A DNA stretch of 45,336 nucleotides from positions 1 to 45,336 of the forward strand of contig JADYZO010000099.1 in the NCBI GenBank assembly GCA_020853135.1, read 5' to 3'. Below, piece by piece: positions 1 to 11,407 of the stretch. Every line of letters begins with the position of its first letter. The first letter of the stretch is position 1. The position numbers and the translations under genes are program-made. Below the pieces are notes generated by a model that was given only the letters and a program-made list of their open reading frames with translations, was not told where the DNA came from and did not search any database. Source of the stretch: Gammaproteobacteria bacterium (GTDB taxonomy: Bacteria > Pseudomonadota > Gammaproteobacteria > Steroidobacterales > GCA-2729495).

Positions 1-128
1 CCGACCAGGCGGTACAGCGCCCCGCTGTCCAGCAGGTGCCAGCCCAGGCGGCGGGCCACTGCCCGCGCCACGGTCCCCTTGCCAGAACCGCCCGGGCCAT
101 CGAGGGCCAGCACCGGAACCTCAGCCAC
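1..128 (-). CDS. cmk: Cytidylate kinase, N-terminal part (runs off the window)
   Basis: Phosphorylates CMP and dCMP to the diphosphates using ATP, in the cytoplasm. Only about the first 42 residues lie in the window. The predicted N-terminus reads [20 protein letters not shown], which contains the P-loop GPGGSGKGT characteristic of bacterial Cmk. It is followed by an [16 protein letters not shown] stretch matching the family's nucleotide/CMP-binding start. The start is a GTG at 128 that overlaps the aroA stop codon by 8 bases, so the two genes are translationally coupled. The aroA-cmk order is the normal gammaproteobacterial one, usually followed by rpsA, which would lie outside. The 3' part cannot be assessed. 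Confidence 0.93.
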   Translation of the reverse strand, partial: MAEVPVLALDGPGGSGKGTVARAVARRLGWHLLDSGALYRLV

Positions 129-1449
129 GCGCGTCGCCGTCGCCGCCACCGCGCTCCTCGACCCGCATGCCGATCTGCCCCACCAGGGCCGCGAATCCGG
201 GGAACGACGTCGCCACGTTGGCAGTGTCGAGGATGCGCACCGCGGCATGCGCCCGCGAGGCGCCGACCGCAAACGCCATGGCAATGCGGTGATCGCCGAC
301 ACTGTCCACCTCGCCGCCGGCGAGCGGGCCGCCCTGGATGCGCGCCCCGTCCGGTGTCTCGCTGACACCGATGCCGAGCGCCCGCAGTCCTGCCGCCATG
401 ACGGCGATGCGGTCACTCTCCTTGTGGCGCAACTCCGCGGCCCCGCTCACCACGGTTTCGCCCTCGGCCAGCGCCGCGGCCACGAACACCGCCGGGAACT
501 CGTCGATGGCGAGCGGCACCAGCGCCGCCGGGATGACGGTACCGCGCAACTGCGAAGGCCGCACGGTGATGCGGCCCACCGGCTCCGCACCCGGCGGCAC
601 ATCGGCAGGTTCCACCGCCAGGTCCATGCCCATCAGGCGGAAGATCTCGAGGATGCCGGTGCGCGTCGGGTTCAGGCCCACGTTGCCGATGGTGAGGCTG
701 CCCTCCCTGGCCAGCGCCGCGGCGAGGATCAGGAACGTGGCCGATGACAGGTCGCCGGGCACCTCCACGTCCGTCCCCTGCAGGCGGCCGGCCGGCGCGA
801 GCGCCACGCTGAGCCCCTCACGCCGGACGGGCTGGCCGAACACCGCCAGCATGCGCTCGGTGTGGTCACGCGTCACCGCGGGTTCGTGCACGGTCGTCTC
901 GCCGCTGGCGTACAGCCCGGCCAGCAGCAGCGCGGACTTCACCTGGGCGCTCGCCACCGGCAGGGTGCAGTCGATGCCACGCAACGGCGCCCCGCCGCGG
1001 ATGCGCAGGGGCGGGCGGCCGTTGTCGGTCTCGATGCCCGCACCCATCCGGCGCAGGGGCTGGGCCACACGCTCCATCGGCCGCTTCGACAGCGAGGCAT
1101 CACCCACCAGGGTGCAATCGAAGGCCTGCCCGGCGAGGAGGCCGGCAAACAGGCGCATCGCGGTGCCGGAGTTGCCCATGTCGAGGTCGTGCGCGGGCCG
1201 CTGCAAGCCGCGCAGGCCCACGCCCTCGATCGCCACCTCCGTCGCTGCGCGGCGCTGCACGCGCACGCCCATGGCCTCGACGGCCGCCAGCGTCGCCAGG
1301 CAATCCTCGCCCGGCAGGAAGCCACGCACCCGGGTGGTCCCCGTGGCGACCGCGCCCAGCATGATGGCGCGGTGGGAGATGGATTTGTCGCCCGGCACTT
1401 CCACGGCGCCGGTGATCCGGGTACTCGGCTGCACCAGCAGGTATTTCAC
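121..1449 (-). CDS. aroA: 3-phosphoshikimate 1-carboxyvinyltransferase (EPSP synthase)
   Basis: Transfers enolpyruvyl from PEP to shikimate-3-phosphate, the sixth step of the shikimate pathway, in the cytoplasm. The 442-residue protein has the N-terminal PGDKSISHR substrate-binding stretch (about 19-27), the signature GNSGTAMRL at 92-100 and the second signature RHKESDRIA near residue 340. Length is normal for a stand-alone enzyme. In Pseudomonas aroA is often fused to tyrA; here it is not, and no tyrA is present upstream. The start is GTG, supported by alignment of the first strand with the family. Residue 100, at the position of Pro101 in E. coli AroA, is Leu. A 42-base gap separates it from pheA upstream, and it overlaps cmk downstream. 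Confidence 0.97.
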   Translation of the reverse strand: MKYLLVQPSTRITGAVEVPGDKSISHRAIMLGAVATGTTRVRGFLPGEDCLATLAAVEAMGVRVQRRAATEVAIEGVGLRGLQRPAHDLDMGNSGTAMRLFAGLLAGQAFDCTLVGDASLSKRPMERVAQPLRRMGAGIETDNGRPPLRIRGGAPLRGIDCTLPVASAQVKSALLLAGLYASGETTVHEPAVTRDHTERMLAVFGQPVRREGLSVALAPAGRLQGTDVEVPGDLSSATFLILAAALAREGSLTIGNVGLNPTRTGILEIFRLMGMDLAVEPADVPPGAEPVGRITVRPSQLRGTVIPAALVPLAIDEFPAVFVAAALAEGETVVSGAAELRHKESDRIAVMAAGLRALGIGVSETPDGARIQGGPLAGGEVDSVGDHRIAMAFAVGASRAHAAVRILDTANVATSFPGFAALVGQIGMRVEERGGGDGDARG

Positions 1450-1491
1450 GGCAGGCCCCGGTCGCCGGCGGCGGACAGCGCCCCGGGCACG

Positions 1492-2625
1492 CTAGAGCAG
1501 GGCACGGGGATAGGAACCGAGCACCCGGAAGAGCTCCGCCTGGCGGCGCAGCCCGGCGAGCGCCCTGGCCACCGGCGGGTCCTCCGCATGGCCGTCGACA
1601 TCGACGAAGAAGACATAGTGCCACTTGCGGCGCCGCGAGGGCCGCGACTCGATGCGGGTCATGTTGACCCTGTGCCGGGCCAGCGGCGCCAGCAACCGGT
1701 GCAGGGCGCCGGCGTCCTCCCCCTTGCCGCTCGAGAGCAGCAGGCTGGTCTTGTCGTCGCCGCTCGGCGGAAAGAGCTTGCGGCCCACGACCAGGAACCG
1801 CGTGGTGTTGTCGGGCCGGTCCTCGATGTCGGTCACGAGCTTTCCCAGCCCGTAGACCTCCGCGGCGGCATCGCCGGCGATGGCGGCGGTGCCCGCCTCA
1901 TCGCGCGCGCGCCGGGCCCCCTCCGCGTTGCTGGTGGCCTCCACCGCGGGCACACCGGGCAGGTACTCGTGCAGCCAGCCGCGGCACTGGGCCAGCGACT
2001 GCGGATGGGCGCAGACCCGGGCCACCTGCTCGAGCGAGCGCATGGTGCCCAGCAGGTGCTGGCGGATGCGCAGCTCCACCTCGCCGCAGATCTTGAGCGG
2101 TGAGGTCAGGAAGAGGTCCAGCGTGTGGTTGACGGTGCCCTCGGTGGAGTTCTCCACCGGCACCACCCCGAAATCGGCCGCGCCGGACTCGACCTCGTGG
2201 AAGACCTCGTCGATCGTGGCCAGCGGCAACGCGCGCACCGAGTGGCCAAAGTGCCGGTGGACCGCCGACTGGCTGAAGGTGCCCTCGGGCCCGAGGTAGC
2301 CGATCTTGAGCGGCTCTTCCTGCGCGAGACAGGCGGACATGATCTCGCGGAACAGCCGCACCATCTCCTCGTTGCTGAGCGGGCCCTTGTTGCGGCTGGC
2401 GACGCCGCGCAGGACCTGCGCCTCGCGCTCGGGCCGGTAGAAATCCGCGGGCCCGTGCCGGCCCTTGGCCACCGCCACCTGCTGCGCCATGCGCGCCCGC
2501 TCGCTGATGAGTTCGCCGAGCCTCGCATCGAGCGCATCAATGCGGTCACGTATGGCAGCCAGGTCCGTCCCGCCCGGTGCCGCCGGCGCAGCCTTGCGCG
2601 GCGGGCGTTTGCGCTTGCGGACCAT
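1492..2625 (-). CDS. pheA: Bifunctional chorismate mutase / prephenate dehydratase (P-protein)
   Basis: Converts chorismate to prephenate and then to phenylpyruvate, committing flux to phenylalanine. Three parts are visible: an N-terminal AroQ chorismate mutase helix bundle (about 20-100, with IDALDARLGELISERA), a prephenate dehydratase domain (about 105-285, with GPEGTFSQSA, ENSTEGTVNHTLDLF and the catalytic NTTRF motif), and a C-terminal ACT domain with the IESRP phenylalanine-binding motif near 325. I chose the ATG at 2625 because a GGCGG sequence lies 8 bases upstream. A TTG at 2640 would add five residues and sits next to the serA stop codon. Feedback inhibition by phenylalanine is expected from the ACT domain. 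It is in an operon with serC and serA. Confidence 0.96.
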   Translation of the reverse strand: MVRKRKRPPRKAAPAAPGGTDLAAIRDRIDALDARLGELISERARMAQQVAVAKGRHGPADFYRPEREAQVLRGVASRNKGPLSNEEMVRLFREIMSACLAQEEPLKIGYLGPEGTFSQSAVHRHFGHSVRALPLATIDEVFHEVESGAADFGVVPVENSTEGTVNHTLDLFLTSPLKICGEVELRIRQHLLGTMRSLEQVARVCAHPQSLAQCRGWLHEYLPGVPAVEATSNAEGARRARDEAGTAAIAGDAAAEVYGLGKLVTDIEDRPDNTTRFLVVGRKLFPPSGDDKTSLLLSSGKGEDAGALHRLLAPLARHRVNMTRIESRPSRRRKWHYVFFVDVDGHAEDPPVARALAGLRRQAELFRVLGSYPRALL

Positions 2626-2641
2626 GGCGCGGACCGCCAAC

Positions 2642-3823
2642 TCAGGCCGCCTGCGGCCGGCCGAGGTCGCGCACGCAGAGCACGCCCTCGATGCCGCGGA
2701 TCTTCGCCAGCACGCCGGCCGATGGTGCGCCGTCCAGGTCGACGATGGTGTAGGCGAGGTTGCCGCGCGACTTGTTGAGCAGGTCCGCGATGTTCAGGCC
2801 CGCATCGCCCAGGCAGCCGGAAATCTGCCCGACCATGTTGGGGACGTTGGCATTGGCCACGGTGACGCGGTGGGCATCCATGCGTGGCAGGTCCGCATCG
2901 GGGAAGTTCACCGAATGGCGGATGAGGCCATTCTCGAGGTAGCCACGCACCGTGTCGGCCACCATGACCGCACAGTTGACCTCGGCCTCCTCCGTCGAGG
3001 CACCGAGGTGCGGCAGGGCAATGACCCGCTCGCTGCCCATGAGCCTGCGGCTGGGGAAGTCGCAGACGTAGGCTGTCAGCTTGCCGGCAGCCAGCGCCGC
3101 GAGGACGGCAGACTCCTCGACGATCTCGCCGCGGGAGAAATTCAGCAGCACGCCGTTGCCGGGCATCAGCCGGATGCGCGCCTCGTTGACCAGGCCGCGG
3201 GTCGCCTCCAGCAGGGGCACGTGCAGGCTGATGACATCCGCACGGCTGAACAACTCGTCGAGGCTGCGGGCCTTCTCCACGCCGGAGGACAGCTCCCAGG
3301 CGCGCTCCACCGTGATCTGCGGATCGAAGCCGATGACGCGCATGCCGAGCGCGAGCGCCGCGTTGGCCACCTGCACGCCGATGGCACCGAGGCCGATGAC
3401 GCCCAGCGTGCGGCTCGGCAGCTCGAAGCCCACGAACTTCTTCTTGCCGGCCTCGACCGCCTTGTCGAGCTCGGCGCCTTCGCCGGGCAGCTGCCGGGTG
3501 AACTCCCAGGCCTGGCAGAGGTTGCGCGCCGCGAGCAGCATGCCCCCGATGACGAGTTCCTTGACGGCATTGGCATTGGCCCCGGGCGCATTGAACACCG
3601 GGATGCCGCGTTTGGACATCCTGTCCACCGGGATGTTGTTGGTGCCGGCGCCGGCGCGGCCGATGGCCAGCACGGAGGCGGGAATCTCCATGTCGTGCAT
3701 CTTCGCCGAACGCACCAGGATGGCATCCGGGTGGCCGATCTCCGAGGCGATCTCGTAGCGCTCGCGCGGCAGGCGCCTGAGGCCCTGGACCGCAATGCTG
3801 TTGAGGGTGAGGATCTTGTACAT
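2642..3823 (-). CDS. serA: D-3-phosphoglycerate dehydrogenase, ACT-domain form
   Basis: Oxidises 3-phosphoglycerate to 3-phosphohydroxypyruvate with NAD, the first step of serine synthesis. The 393-residue protein has an N-terminal substrate domain with GRAGAGTNNI near 56-64, a Rossmann motif GLGAIG at 144-149, a catalytic-loop PHLGAST near 275 and a C-terminal ACT domain (about 318-393) likely to sense serine. The open frame extends upstream, but the ATG at 3823 aligns with the family start and the extra stretch is antisense-type sequence inside serC. Its product is the substrate of the enzyme encoded directly upstream (serC), 35 bases away. It lies between serC and pheA, where hisC or nothing is usual in related genomes. 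Other 2-hydroxyacid dehydrogenases are unlikely given serC and the ACT domain. Confidence 0.92.
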   Translation of the reverse strand: MYKILTLNSIAVQGLRRLPRERYEIASEIGHPDAILVRSAKMHDMEIPASVLAIGRAGAGTNNIPVDRMSKRGIPVFNAPGANANAVKELVIGGMLLAARNLCQAWEFTRQLPGEGAELDKAVEAGKKKFVGFELPSRTLGVIGLGAIGVQVANAALALGMRVIGFDPQITVERAWELSSGVEKARSLDELFSRADVISLHVPLLEATRGLVNEARIRLMPGNGVLLNFSRGEIVEESAVLAALAAGKLTAYVCDFPSRRLMGSERVIALPHLGASTEEAEVNCAVMVADTVRGYLENGLIRHSVNFPDADLPRMDAHRVTVANANVPNMVGQISGCLGDAGLNIADLLNKSRGNLAYTIVDLDGAPSAGVLAKIRGIEGVLCVRDLGRPQAA

Positions 3824-3858
3824 CGTGATGCCTGCTTCGTTCCCGGGTGGTCGCGCCG

Positions 3859-4941
3859 TCAGCCGTGGCGGCGGGCAAAGTCCGCCATGAAGGCCACCAG
3901 GGCATCGACCCCGGCCTCGGGCATCGCATTGTAGATGCTGGCGCGCATGCCGCCGACCGAGCGGTGGCCCTTGAGTTCGGACAGCCCCGCCTGTTGTGCC
4001 TCGGCCAGGAACACGGCGTCCAGGCCGGCGTCCGGCAGCGTGAAGGGCACGTTCATCCAGGACCGGTGGGCGGGCGCGACGGGATTGCGGTAGAAGCCCG
4101 AGCCGTCGATGGCCCTGTACAGCCTGTCGGCCTTGCGGCGGTTCACCTCGCCCATCTTCACGAGGCCGCCCTGGCGCTTCAGCCACTGGAAAACCAGGCC
4201 GGCGATGTACCAGGAATAGGTCGGGGGCGTGTTGAGCATGCTCCCCTCCTTCGCCTGCGAGGCGTAGCGCAGGATGGGCGGCACCGTCTCCGGCACGCGC
4301 TCCAGGAGGTCCTTGCGCACGATCATCAGCACCAGGCCCGCCGGCCCGATGTTCTTCTGCGCGCCCGCGTAGATCACGCCGAACTTCCGCACGTCCACCG
4401 GCCGCGACAGGATGGTGGAGGACATGTCGGCGACCAGCGGCACCCCGCCCGTGTCGGGCACATCATGGAATTCCAGCCCGCCGATGGTCTCGTTCGGGCA
4501 GTAGTGCACATAGGCCGCGCCGGGCGTCAGCTGCCAGCCGCCGCGTGCCGGTACGTCGGTGTAGTTGCCGGGGGCGCCGTCAGCGGCGATGTTGACCCGG
4601 CGGACCGCCTTCGCTTCGCTGGCCGCCTTCTTCGACCACTGGCCGGTGACCACGTAATCCACCGCCTGGTCCGGCGTGGCGAGGTTCATCGGGATCAGGG
4701 CGAACTGCTGGGTCGCACCGCCCTGCAGGAACAGCACGGCGTACTCCGCTGGCACCCCGAGCAGCTCGCGCACATCCGCCTCGGCCTGCTCGGCCACCTT
4801 GATGAAGGCCTTGCTGCGGTGGCTGATCTCCATGACGGAGACGCCGCGGCCCTGCCAGTCCGTCATCTCGTCCCTGGCCTGCTCCAGCACCTCGAGCGGC
4901 AGGGTCGCCGGACCCGCGCTGAAATTGAATATCCTGCCCAT
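3859..4941 (-). CDS. serC: Phosphoserine aminotransferase
   Basis: PLP-dependent transaminase making O-phosphoserine from 3-phosphohydroxypyruvate and glutamate. It also acts in pyridoxal phosphate synthesis in gammaproteobacteria. The 360-residue protein begins MGRIFNFSAGPATLP, the standard family start. It carries FLQGGATQQF (about 71-80) that binds the PLP phosphate, ADMSSTILSRPVDV and the PLP lysine at about 196 in YAGAQKNIGPAG. Residues HRSVGGMRASIYNAMP near the C-terminus bind substrate. A start at 4962 is possible in frame, but 4941 fits the family. It follows gyrA by 78 bases and precedes serA, so the two consecutive serine enzymes are co-encoded. Confidence 0.97.
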   Translation of the reverse strand: MGRIFNFSAGPATLPLEVLEQARDEMTDWQGRGVSVMEISHRSKAFIKVAEQAEADVRELLGVPAEYAVLFLQGGATQQFALIPMNLATPDQAVDYVVTGQWSKKAASEAKAVRRVNIAADGAPGNYTDVPARGGWQLTPGAAYVHYCPNETIGGLEFHDVPDTGGVPLVADMSSTILSRPVDVRKFGVIYAGAQKNIGPAGLVLMIVRKDLLERVPETVPPILRYASQAKEGSMLNTPPTYSWYIAGLVFQWLKRQGGLVKMGEVNRRKADRLYRAIDGSGFYRNPVAPAHRSWMNVPFTLPDAGLDAVFLAEAQQAGLSELKGHRSVGGMRASIYNAMPEAGVDALVAFMADFARRHG

Positions 4942-5019
4942 CTCTGTACCTGACGCCTCCACTGGAAAATCCGCTGGCCGCCGGGGCGGTCCCGCGGCTG
5001 GCTGGGAACGGTTGGATGC

Positions 5020-7566
<2,547 letters not shown>

Positions 7567-7858
7567 GGATCCGACAATTCACCATCGACCGGGCCCGTGA
7601 CAGGTCATGTCCAGACCAGGCGTGCAGATACCGTGTTCCGAGGGCCCGCCCGGGAGGGGCAGACAGATCGATTTCAGCCGCGAAGTCTAGCACAGGCACC
7701 GCGTGCCCGCAGCGTAGCCGGAGGCTGGTCGCAGGGCCAAATAACGCTGTTTTATCGCGACAGGCGATCGGGCAATATGCACCGCGTCGACGCCGGGCCG
7801 GCCCTGCCGCGTGCACCCTGCCGGGCACGGCGCCAGCCCCTGGCGACGACGCCCCGCA
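7567..7858. promoter_or_regulatory. Divergent gyrA/ubiG intergenic region
   Basis: This 292-base spacer is the largest non-coding gap in the window and must hold the promoters for gyrA (leftward) and ubiG (rightward). Most of it is G/C rich. The only A/T-rich core is 7738-7759, followed by CAATAT at 7773-7778. These are plausible promoter elements, but I cannot assign convincing paired -35 and -10 boxes on either strand. No small open frame with a good ribosome binding site or recognisable RNA was seen. Confidence 0.4.
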
Positions 7859-8587
7859 ATGGCTGATGAACCGATGACCGACACGAACCGCAACGCCGAC
7901 GCTGCCGAAGTCAGGCGCTTCAATGCGCTGGCGAGCCGCTGGTGGGACCCGGCCGGGGAGATGGGCCTGCTGCACCAGATGAACCCGGTGCGCGCGGGCT
8001 TCATCGCCGAACGGGCCGCCCTGGCCGGCGCGCGCTGCCTCGACGTGGGCTGCGGCGCCGGGCTGCTGACCGAAGCGCTGGCGCAGGCCGGGGCGAGTGT
8101 CACCGGCATCGACATGGCCACGGAGTCCCTCGACGTAGCGCGCCTGCACCAGGTCGAGTCCGGGCTGGGCGCCATCCGCTACCTGCACACCACGGCCGAG
8201 GAACTGGCGGCAGCGGAGGCCGGCAGCTACGACGTCGTCACCTGCCTGGAAGTCATCGAGCACGTGCCCGATCCCGCCTCCACGGTGGCGGCCTGCGCGC
8301 GGCTCCTGCGCCCGGGCGGCGCGGTGTTCTTCTCCACCATCAACCGCAACCTGACGGCGTTCGCGGTCGCTGTCCTGAGTGCGGAATACCTGCTCGGCAT
8401 CCTGCCGCGCGGCACCCACGAGTACGCGCGGTTCATCAAGCCCTCCGAACTCGATGACTGGGCGCGCCGGGCGGGCCTCGAGCTGCGCGACATCGCCGGC
8501 ATCGAGCATGGGGGACCCGCAGGCTTTCGCATCGGGCCGAGCGTGCGCGTCAACTACATCGCCCACTTCCGGAAAGGCGGGCCATGA
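7859..8587 (+). CDS. ubiG: Ubiquinone biosynthesis O-methyltransferase
   Basis: SAM-dependent methyltransferase that performs both O-methylations of the ubiquinone ring at the inner membrane face. The protein of about 242 residues has the family N-terminus [23 protein letters not shown], the SAM-binding motif [14 protein letters not shown] (about 62-75), [14 protein letters not shown], and the membrane-binding [14 protein letters not shown] stretch. The ATG at 7859 is chosen; an ATG at 7874 (MTDTN) is equally close to the E. coli length. The stop overlaps the start of the next phosphatase gene by 4 bases (ATGA). The ubiG, phosphatase, yciK neighbourhood matches Pseudomonas, with rmuC inserted here. 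Confidence 0.95.
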   Translation: MADEPMTDTNRNADAAEVRRFNALASRWWDPAGEMGLLHQMNPVRAGFIAERAALAGARCLDVGCGAGLLTEALAQAGASVTGIDMATESLDVARLHQVESGLGAIRYLHTTAEELAAAEAGSYDVVTCLEVIEHVPDPASTVAACARLLRPGGAVFFSTINRNLTAFAVAVLSAEYLLGILPRGTHEYARFIKPSELDDWARRAGLELRDIAGIEHGGPAGFRIGPSVRVNYIAHFRKGGP

Positions 8588-9267
8588 GGCCGGCGCCGAG
8601 CGCCGTGCTGTTCGATCTCGACGGCACGCTGCTCGACACGGCACCGGACATGGTCGCGGCGCTGCAGGCGCTGCAGCGCGAGGAAGCCGTGCCCGAGCTG
8701 GGCTACGCCAGCGCCCGCGGCCACGTGTCCAATGGCGTCACCGGCCTGGTCAGCATCGCCTTCGGCGAATTGCCCGACGCCGAGCGCACCCGCCTGCAGC
8801 AGCGCTTCGTCGCCCTCTACGCGCAGCAGCTCGTGCGTGCGACACGGCTCTTCCCGGGCATGGACCGCGTGCTCGGCGCCATCGAGGCCGCCGGCGTGCC
8901 CTGGGGGGTGGTGACCAACAAGCCCGGCCACCTGACCGAGTCCATCCTCGCGACCCTGGCCCTGCGCCAGCGCTGTGCCACCGTCGTCAGCGGCGACACC
9001 ACCGCGCAGCGCAAGCCCCACCCGGAGCCGCTGCGCCATGCGCTGGCACAGATCAGCGCCGAGGCCGCCGCGGCCATCTATGTCGGCGATGCCGCGCGTG
9101 ACGTCACGGCGGGGCGTGCAGCCGGGATGCGCACCGTCGCGGCGCTCTACGGATACATCCCGCCCGGGGAGGACCCGGCGGCCTGGGGTGCCGATCACCG
9201 CATCAGCAGCCCCGGAGAACTGCTGGACCTGCCCGGGATGCCCCGCCCGCCGGTGGCCGACCGGTGA
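8584..9267 (+). CDS. HAD-family phosphatase, phosphoglycolate or MurNAc-6-phosphate phosphatase
   Basis: Haloacid-dehalogenase phosphatase of 227 residues. Motif I DLDGT (11-15, nucleophile Asp11, acid/base Asp13), motif II VVTNKPG near 113, motif III lysine in QRKPHPEPL near 142, and motif [10 protein letters not shown] near 163 are all present, with a helical cap between. By sequence it belongs to the Gph group. By position, directly after ubiG and before a YciK-type dehydrogenase, it matches mupP of Pseudomonas, which dephosphorylates N-acetylmuramic acid 6-phosphate in peptidoglycan recycling. I cannot separate the two by eye, so no symbol is given. It overlaps both neighbours by 4 bases. 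Confidence 0.9.
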   Translation: MRPAPSAVLFDLDGTLLDTAPDMVAALQALQREEAVPELGYASARGHVSNGVTGLVSIAFGELPDAERTRLQQRFVALYAQQLVRATRLFPGMDRVLGAIEAAGVPWGVVTNKPGHLTESILATLALRQRCATVVSGDTTAQRKPHPEPLRHALAQISAEAAAAIYVGDAARDVTAGRAAGMRTVAALYGYIPPGEDPAAWGADHRISSPGELLDLPGMPRPPVADR

Positions 9268-10607
9268 ACACCAGCATGCCGGAGGTGCTCATCGCCATCA
9301 CGGTGGCCCTGCCGGCCGGCGCGCTGCTCGGTGGCCTCTGGGTGGCGCTGCGCGCCGGGCGCCGGCAGTCGCTGCTCCAGCAGGAGATCATGCGACTCAC
9401 CACGCAGCTGGCCACGCAGGAAGCCCGTGCCGGCGAACGCAGCGCCGCGCTCACGCTCGCCGAGGAGCAGCTTGCCGCGGCCTTCAGCCGGCTGGCCGGC
9501 GACTCGCTGGCCCGCAACAGCGAGGCATTCCTGCGACTCGCGCAGGAAAACCTCGGCCGGCACCAGGAGAAGGCCCGCGCCGAACTCGGCGAACGGGAGC
9601 AGGCGGTGGCCGCCCTGCTGGCACCCATCCGCGAGGCGCTCGACAGGACGACGCAGCAGATCAGCACGATCGAGAAGGAACGCGCCGAAGCCTTTGGCGG
9701 CATCCGCGCCCAGCTCGCCAGCATGACCAGCAGCCAGCAGCAGCTGCAGGCGGAGACACGCAACCTGGTCAATGCGCTGCGCCGGCCGGAGGTGCGTGGC
9801 CAGTGGGGCGAGCTGACCCTGCGCCGGGTTGCCGAGCTCTCCGGCATGGTGGAGCACTGCGACTTCACCGAGCAGGAAACCCTCAACACGCCCGGCGGCA
9901 TGCTGCGCCCGGACATGGTGGTGCGCCTGCCCGACCGCGGTGCGCTGGTGGTGGACGTGAAGACGCCGCTCGATGCCTACCTCGAGGCCATCGACGCCGG
10001 CAGCGAGGCGGACCGGCGCGCCGCCCTCCAGCGCCATGCGCGCAACGTCGCCGGGCGCGTACGCGAGCTCTCCGCCAAGGCCTACTGGGCGCAGTTCCCC
10101 GAGAGCCCCGAGTTCGTCATCCTCTTCATCCCCGGCGAGCAGTTCCTGTCGGCCGCGCTCAGCGAGAACCCGGCGCTGCTGGAGGATGCCCTGCGCAACA
10201 AGGTGGTGCTGACCACGCCCTCGAGCCTGGTGGCCCTCCTCAAGGCCATCGCCTACGGCTGGCGGCAGCTCTCGCTGGAGCGCAACGCCGAGGACATCCG
10301 GCACCTGGGCCAGGAACTCTACGAGCGCCTGACGCCATTCCTCGCCCACATGGCGCGCCTCGGCCGGCAGATCGAGGGCAGCGTGAGGGCCTTCAACGAC
10401 AGCGTCGGCTCGCTGGAAGGAAAGGTGCTGCCCGGAGCACGCCGGCTCACCGAACTCGGCATCAGCGGGCGGCAGAAGCTCGATTCACCGGAGCAGGTGC
10501 AGACCACGCCCCGCCAGCTCGCCGCCGCCGATGCATCCGTGGAGGCATCCGCGGCCGCCGGCCCGGAGGCGGCCGGCACCGCCGACGACCTGCCACGCTC
10601 CCATTGA
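9264..10607 (+). CDS. rmuC: DNA recombination protein RmuC
   Basis: RmuC proteins limit inversions between short inverted repeats and are thought to act as nucleases. The 447-residue protein starts with a single N-terminal membrane segment (about 7-27), then a long coiled coil (about 35-160), then the conserved RmuC nuclease-like core. The core includes RRPEVRGQWGELTLRRVAEL (near 175), PDMVVRLPDRGALVVDVKTPL with the catalytic-type D...DVK (near 215-235), and FILFIPGEQFLSAAL-like sequence. The C-terminal tail is variable and low-complexity. Start is GTG, overlapping the upstream stop as GTGA. It interrupts the usual ubiG-mupP-yciK order. Confidence 0.94.
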   Translation: MNTSMPEVLIAITVALPAGALLGGLWVALRAGRRQSLLQQEIMRLTTQLATQEARAGERSAALTLAEEQLAAAFSRLAGDSLARNSEAFLRLAQENLGRHQEKARAELGEREQAVAALLAPIREALDRTTQQISTIEKERAEAFGGIRAQLASMTSSQQQLQAETRNLVNALRRPEVRGQWGELTLRRVAELSGMVEHCDFTEQETLNTPGGMLRPDMVVRLPDRGALVVDVKTPLDAYLEAIDAGSEADRRAALQRHARNVAGRVRELSAKAYWAQFPESPEFVILFIPGEQFLSAALSENPALLEDALRNKVVLTTPSSLVALLKAIAYGWRQLSLERNAEDIRHLGQELYERLTPFLAHMARLGRQIEGSVRAFNDSVGSLEGKVLPGARRLTELGISGRQKLDSPEQVQTTPRQLAAADASVEASAAAGPEAAGTADDLPRSH

Positions 10608-10627
10608 CGCCACACGGTTACCCAGCC

Positions 10628-11383
10628 ATGCCCGATTTCGATCCCCGCCTCTACCAGCCAGCCAGGCAACTGCTCGCCGGGCGCGTCATCCTCGTCACCG
10701 GCGCCGGGTCGGGCATTGGTGCCGCCGCCGCGCGCGCCTTTGCCGCCCATGGTGCGACGCTGATCCTGCTCGGCCGCACCACGCGCAAGCTGGAGGCCGT
10801 GCACGATGAAATCCTCGCTGCCGGCGGCCCGCAACCGGCCATCGCCGTCATCGACCTCGCGCGGGCGCAGGGACCGGCCTACTTCGACCTCGCCGCGCAA
10901 CTCCGGGCGAACTATGGGCGGCTCGACGGCCTGCTGCACAACGCGGCGATACTGGGCGAGCGCACGCCCATCGAGCACAATGACGTCGGCGCCTGGCAGC
11001 AGGTGCTGCACGTGAACCTGACCGCAGCGTTCGTGCTGACCCGCGAGCTGATGCCGCTGCTGCGCGCCTCGGCCGATGCCTCCGTGATCTTCACGAGCAG
11101 CGGCGTCGGGCGCCGCGGGCGCGCCTACTGGGGTGCCTACGCGGTGTCGAAGTTCGGCATCGAGGGCCTGGCGCAGGTGCTGGCCGATGAAACCCGCGAT
11201 GCCACCCGCATCCGCTTCAACTGCATCAATCCCGGCGGCACGCGCACGGCGATGCGCCGGAGCGCCTACCCGGCCGAGCTGCCGGAGGCACGCCCGGAGC
11301 CCGCGGCCATCATGGCGCCCTACCTGTACCTGATGGGCCCCGACAGCACGGGCGTCACCGGCCAGAGCATCGATTGCCAGTAG
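10628..11383 (+). CDS. yciK: YciK-family short-chain dehydrogenase
   Basis: Classical-fold SDR oxidoreductase of 251 residues; physiological substrate unknown. The N-terminus has the cofactor motif TGAGSGIG (about 25-32). NAA at about 102-104, the catalytic Ser in FTSSGVGRRGRAYWGAYAVSK with Tyr and Lys, and NCINPGGTRTAMRR are all present. The opening FDPRLYQPARQLLAGRVILV is typical of YciK, which is usually found beside phosphoglycolate phosphatase-like genes. The ATG at 10628 is preceded by a short gap of 20 bases after rmuC. It converges on rluB, 24 bases away. The spacer holds GGCCCGCGGGCC but no clear terminator. Confidence 0.9.
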   Translation: MPDFDPRLYQPARQLLAGRVILVTGAGSGIGAAAARAFAAHGATLILLGRTTRKLEAVHDEILAAGGPQPAIAVIDLARAQGPAYFDLAAQLRANYGRLDGLLHNAAILGERTPIEHNDVGAWQQVLHVNLTAAFVLTRELMPLLRASADASVIFTSSGVGRRGRAYWGAYAVSKFGIEGLAQVLADETRDATRIRFNCINPGGTRTAMRRSAYPAELPEARPEPAAIMAPYLYLMGPDSTGVTGQSIDCQ

Positions 11384-11407
11384 GGTGGCCCGCGGGCCGC
11401 GTGCGGT

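Noticed and set aside
3824..4186. N-terminal extension of serA
   Set aside because: The extra 121 codons lie inside serC on another frame and resemble shadow sequence; family alignment starts at 3823.
8975..11383. 802-residue frame covering the phosphatase, rmuC and yciK
   Set aside because: Only its last 251 codons are genuine (yciK); the rest is an off-frame reading of the two upstream genes.
11387..11398. GGCCCGCGGGCC palindrome between yciK and rluB as a bidirectional terminator
   Set aside because: It has no loop and no T tract on either strand, so it is probably chance in G/C-rich DNA.
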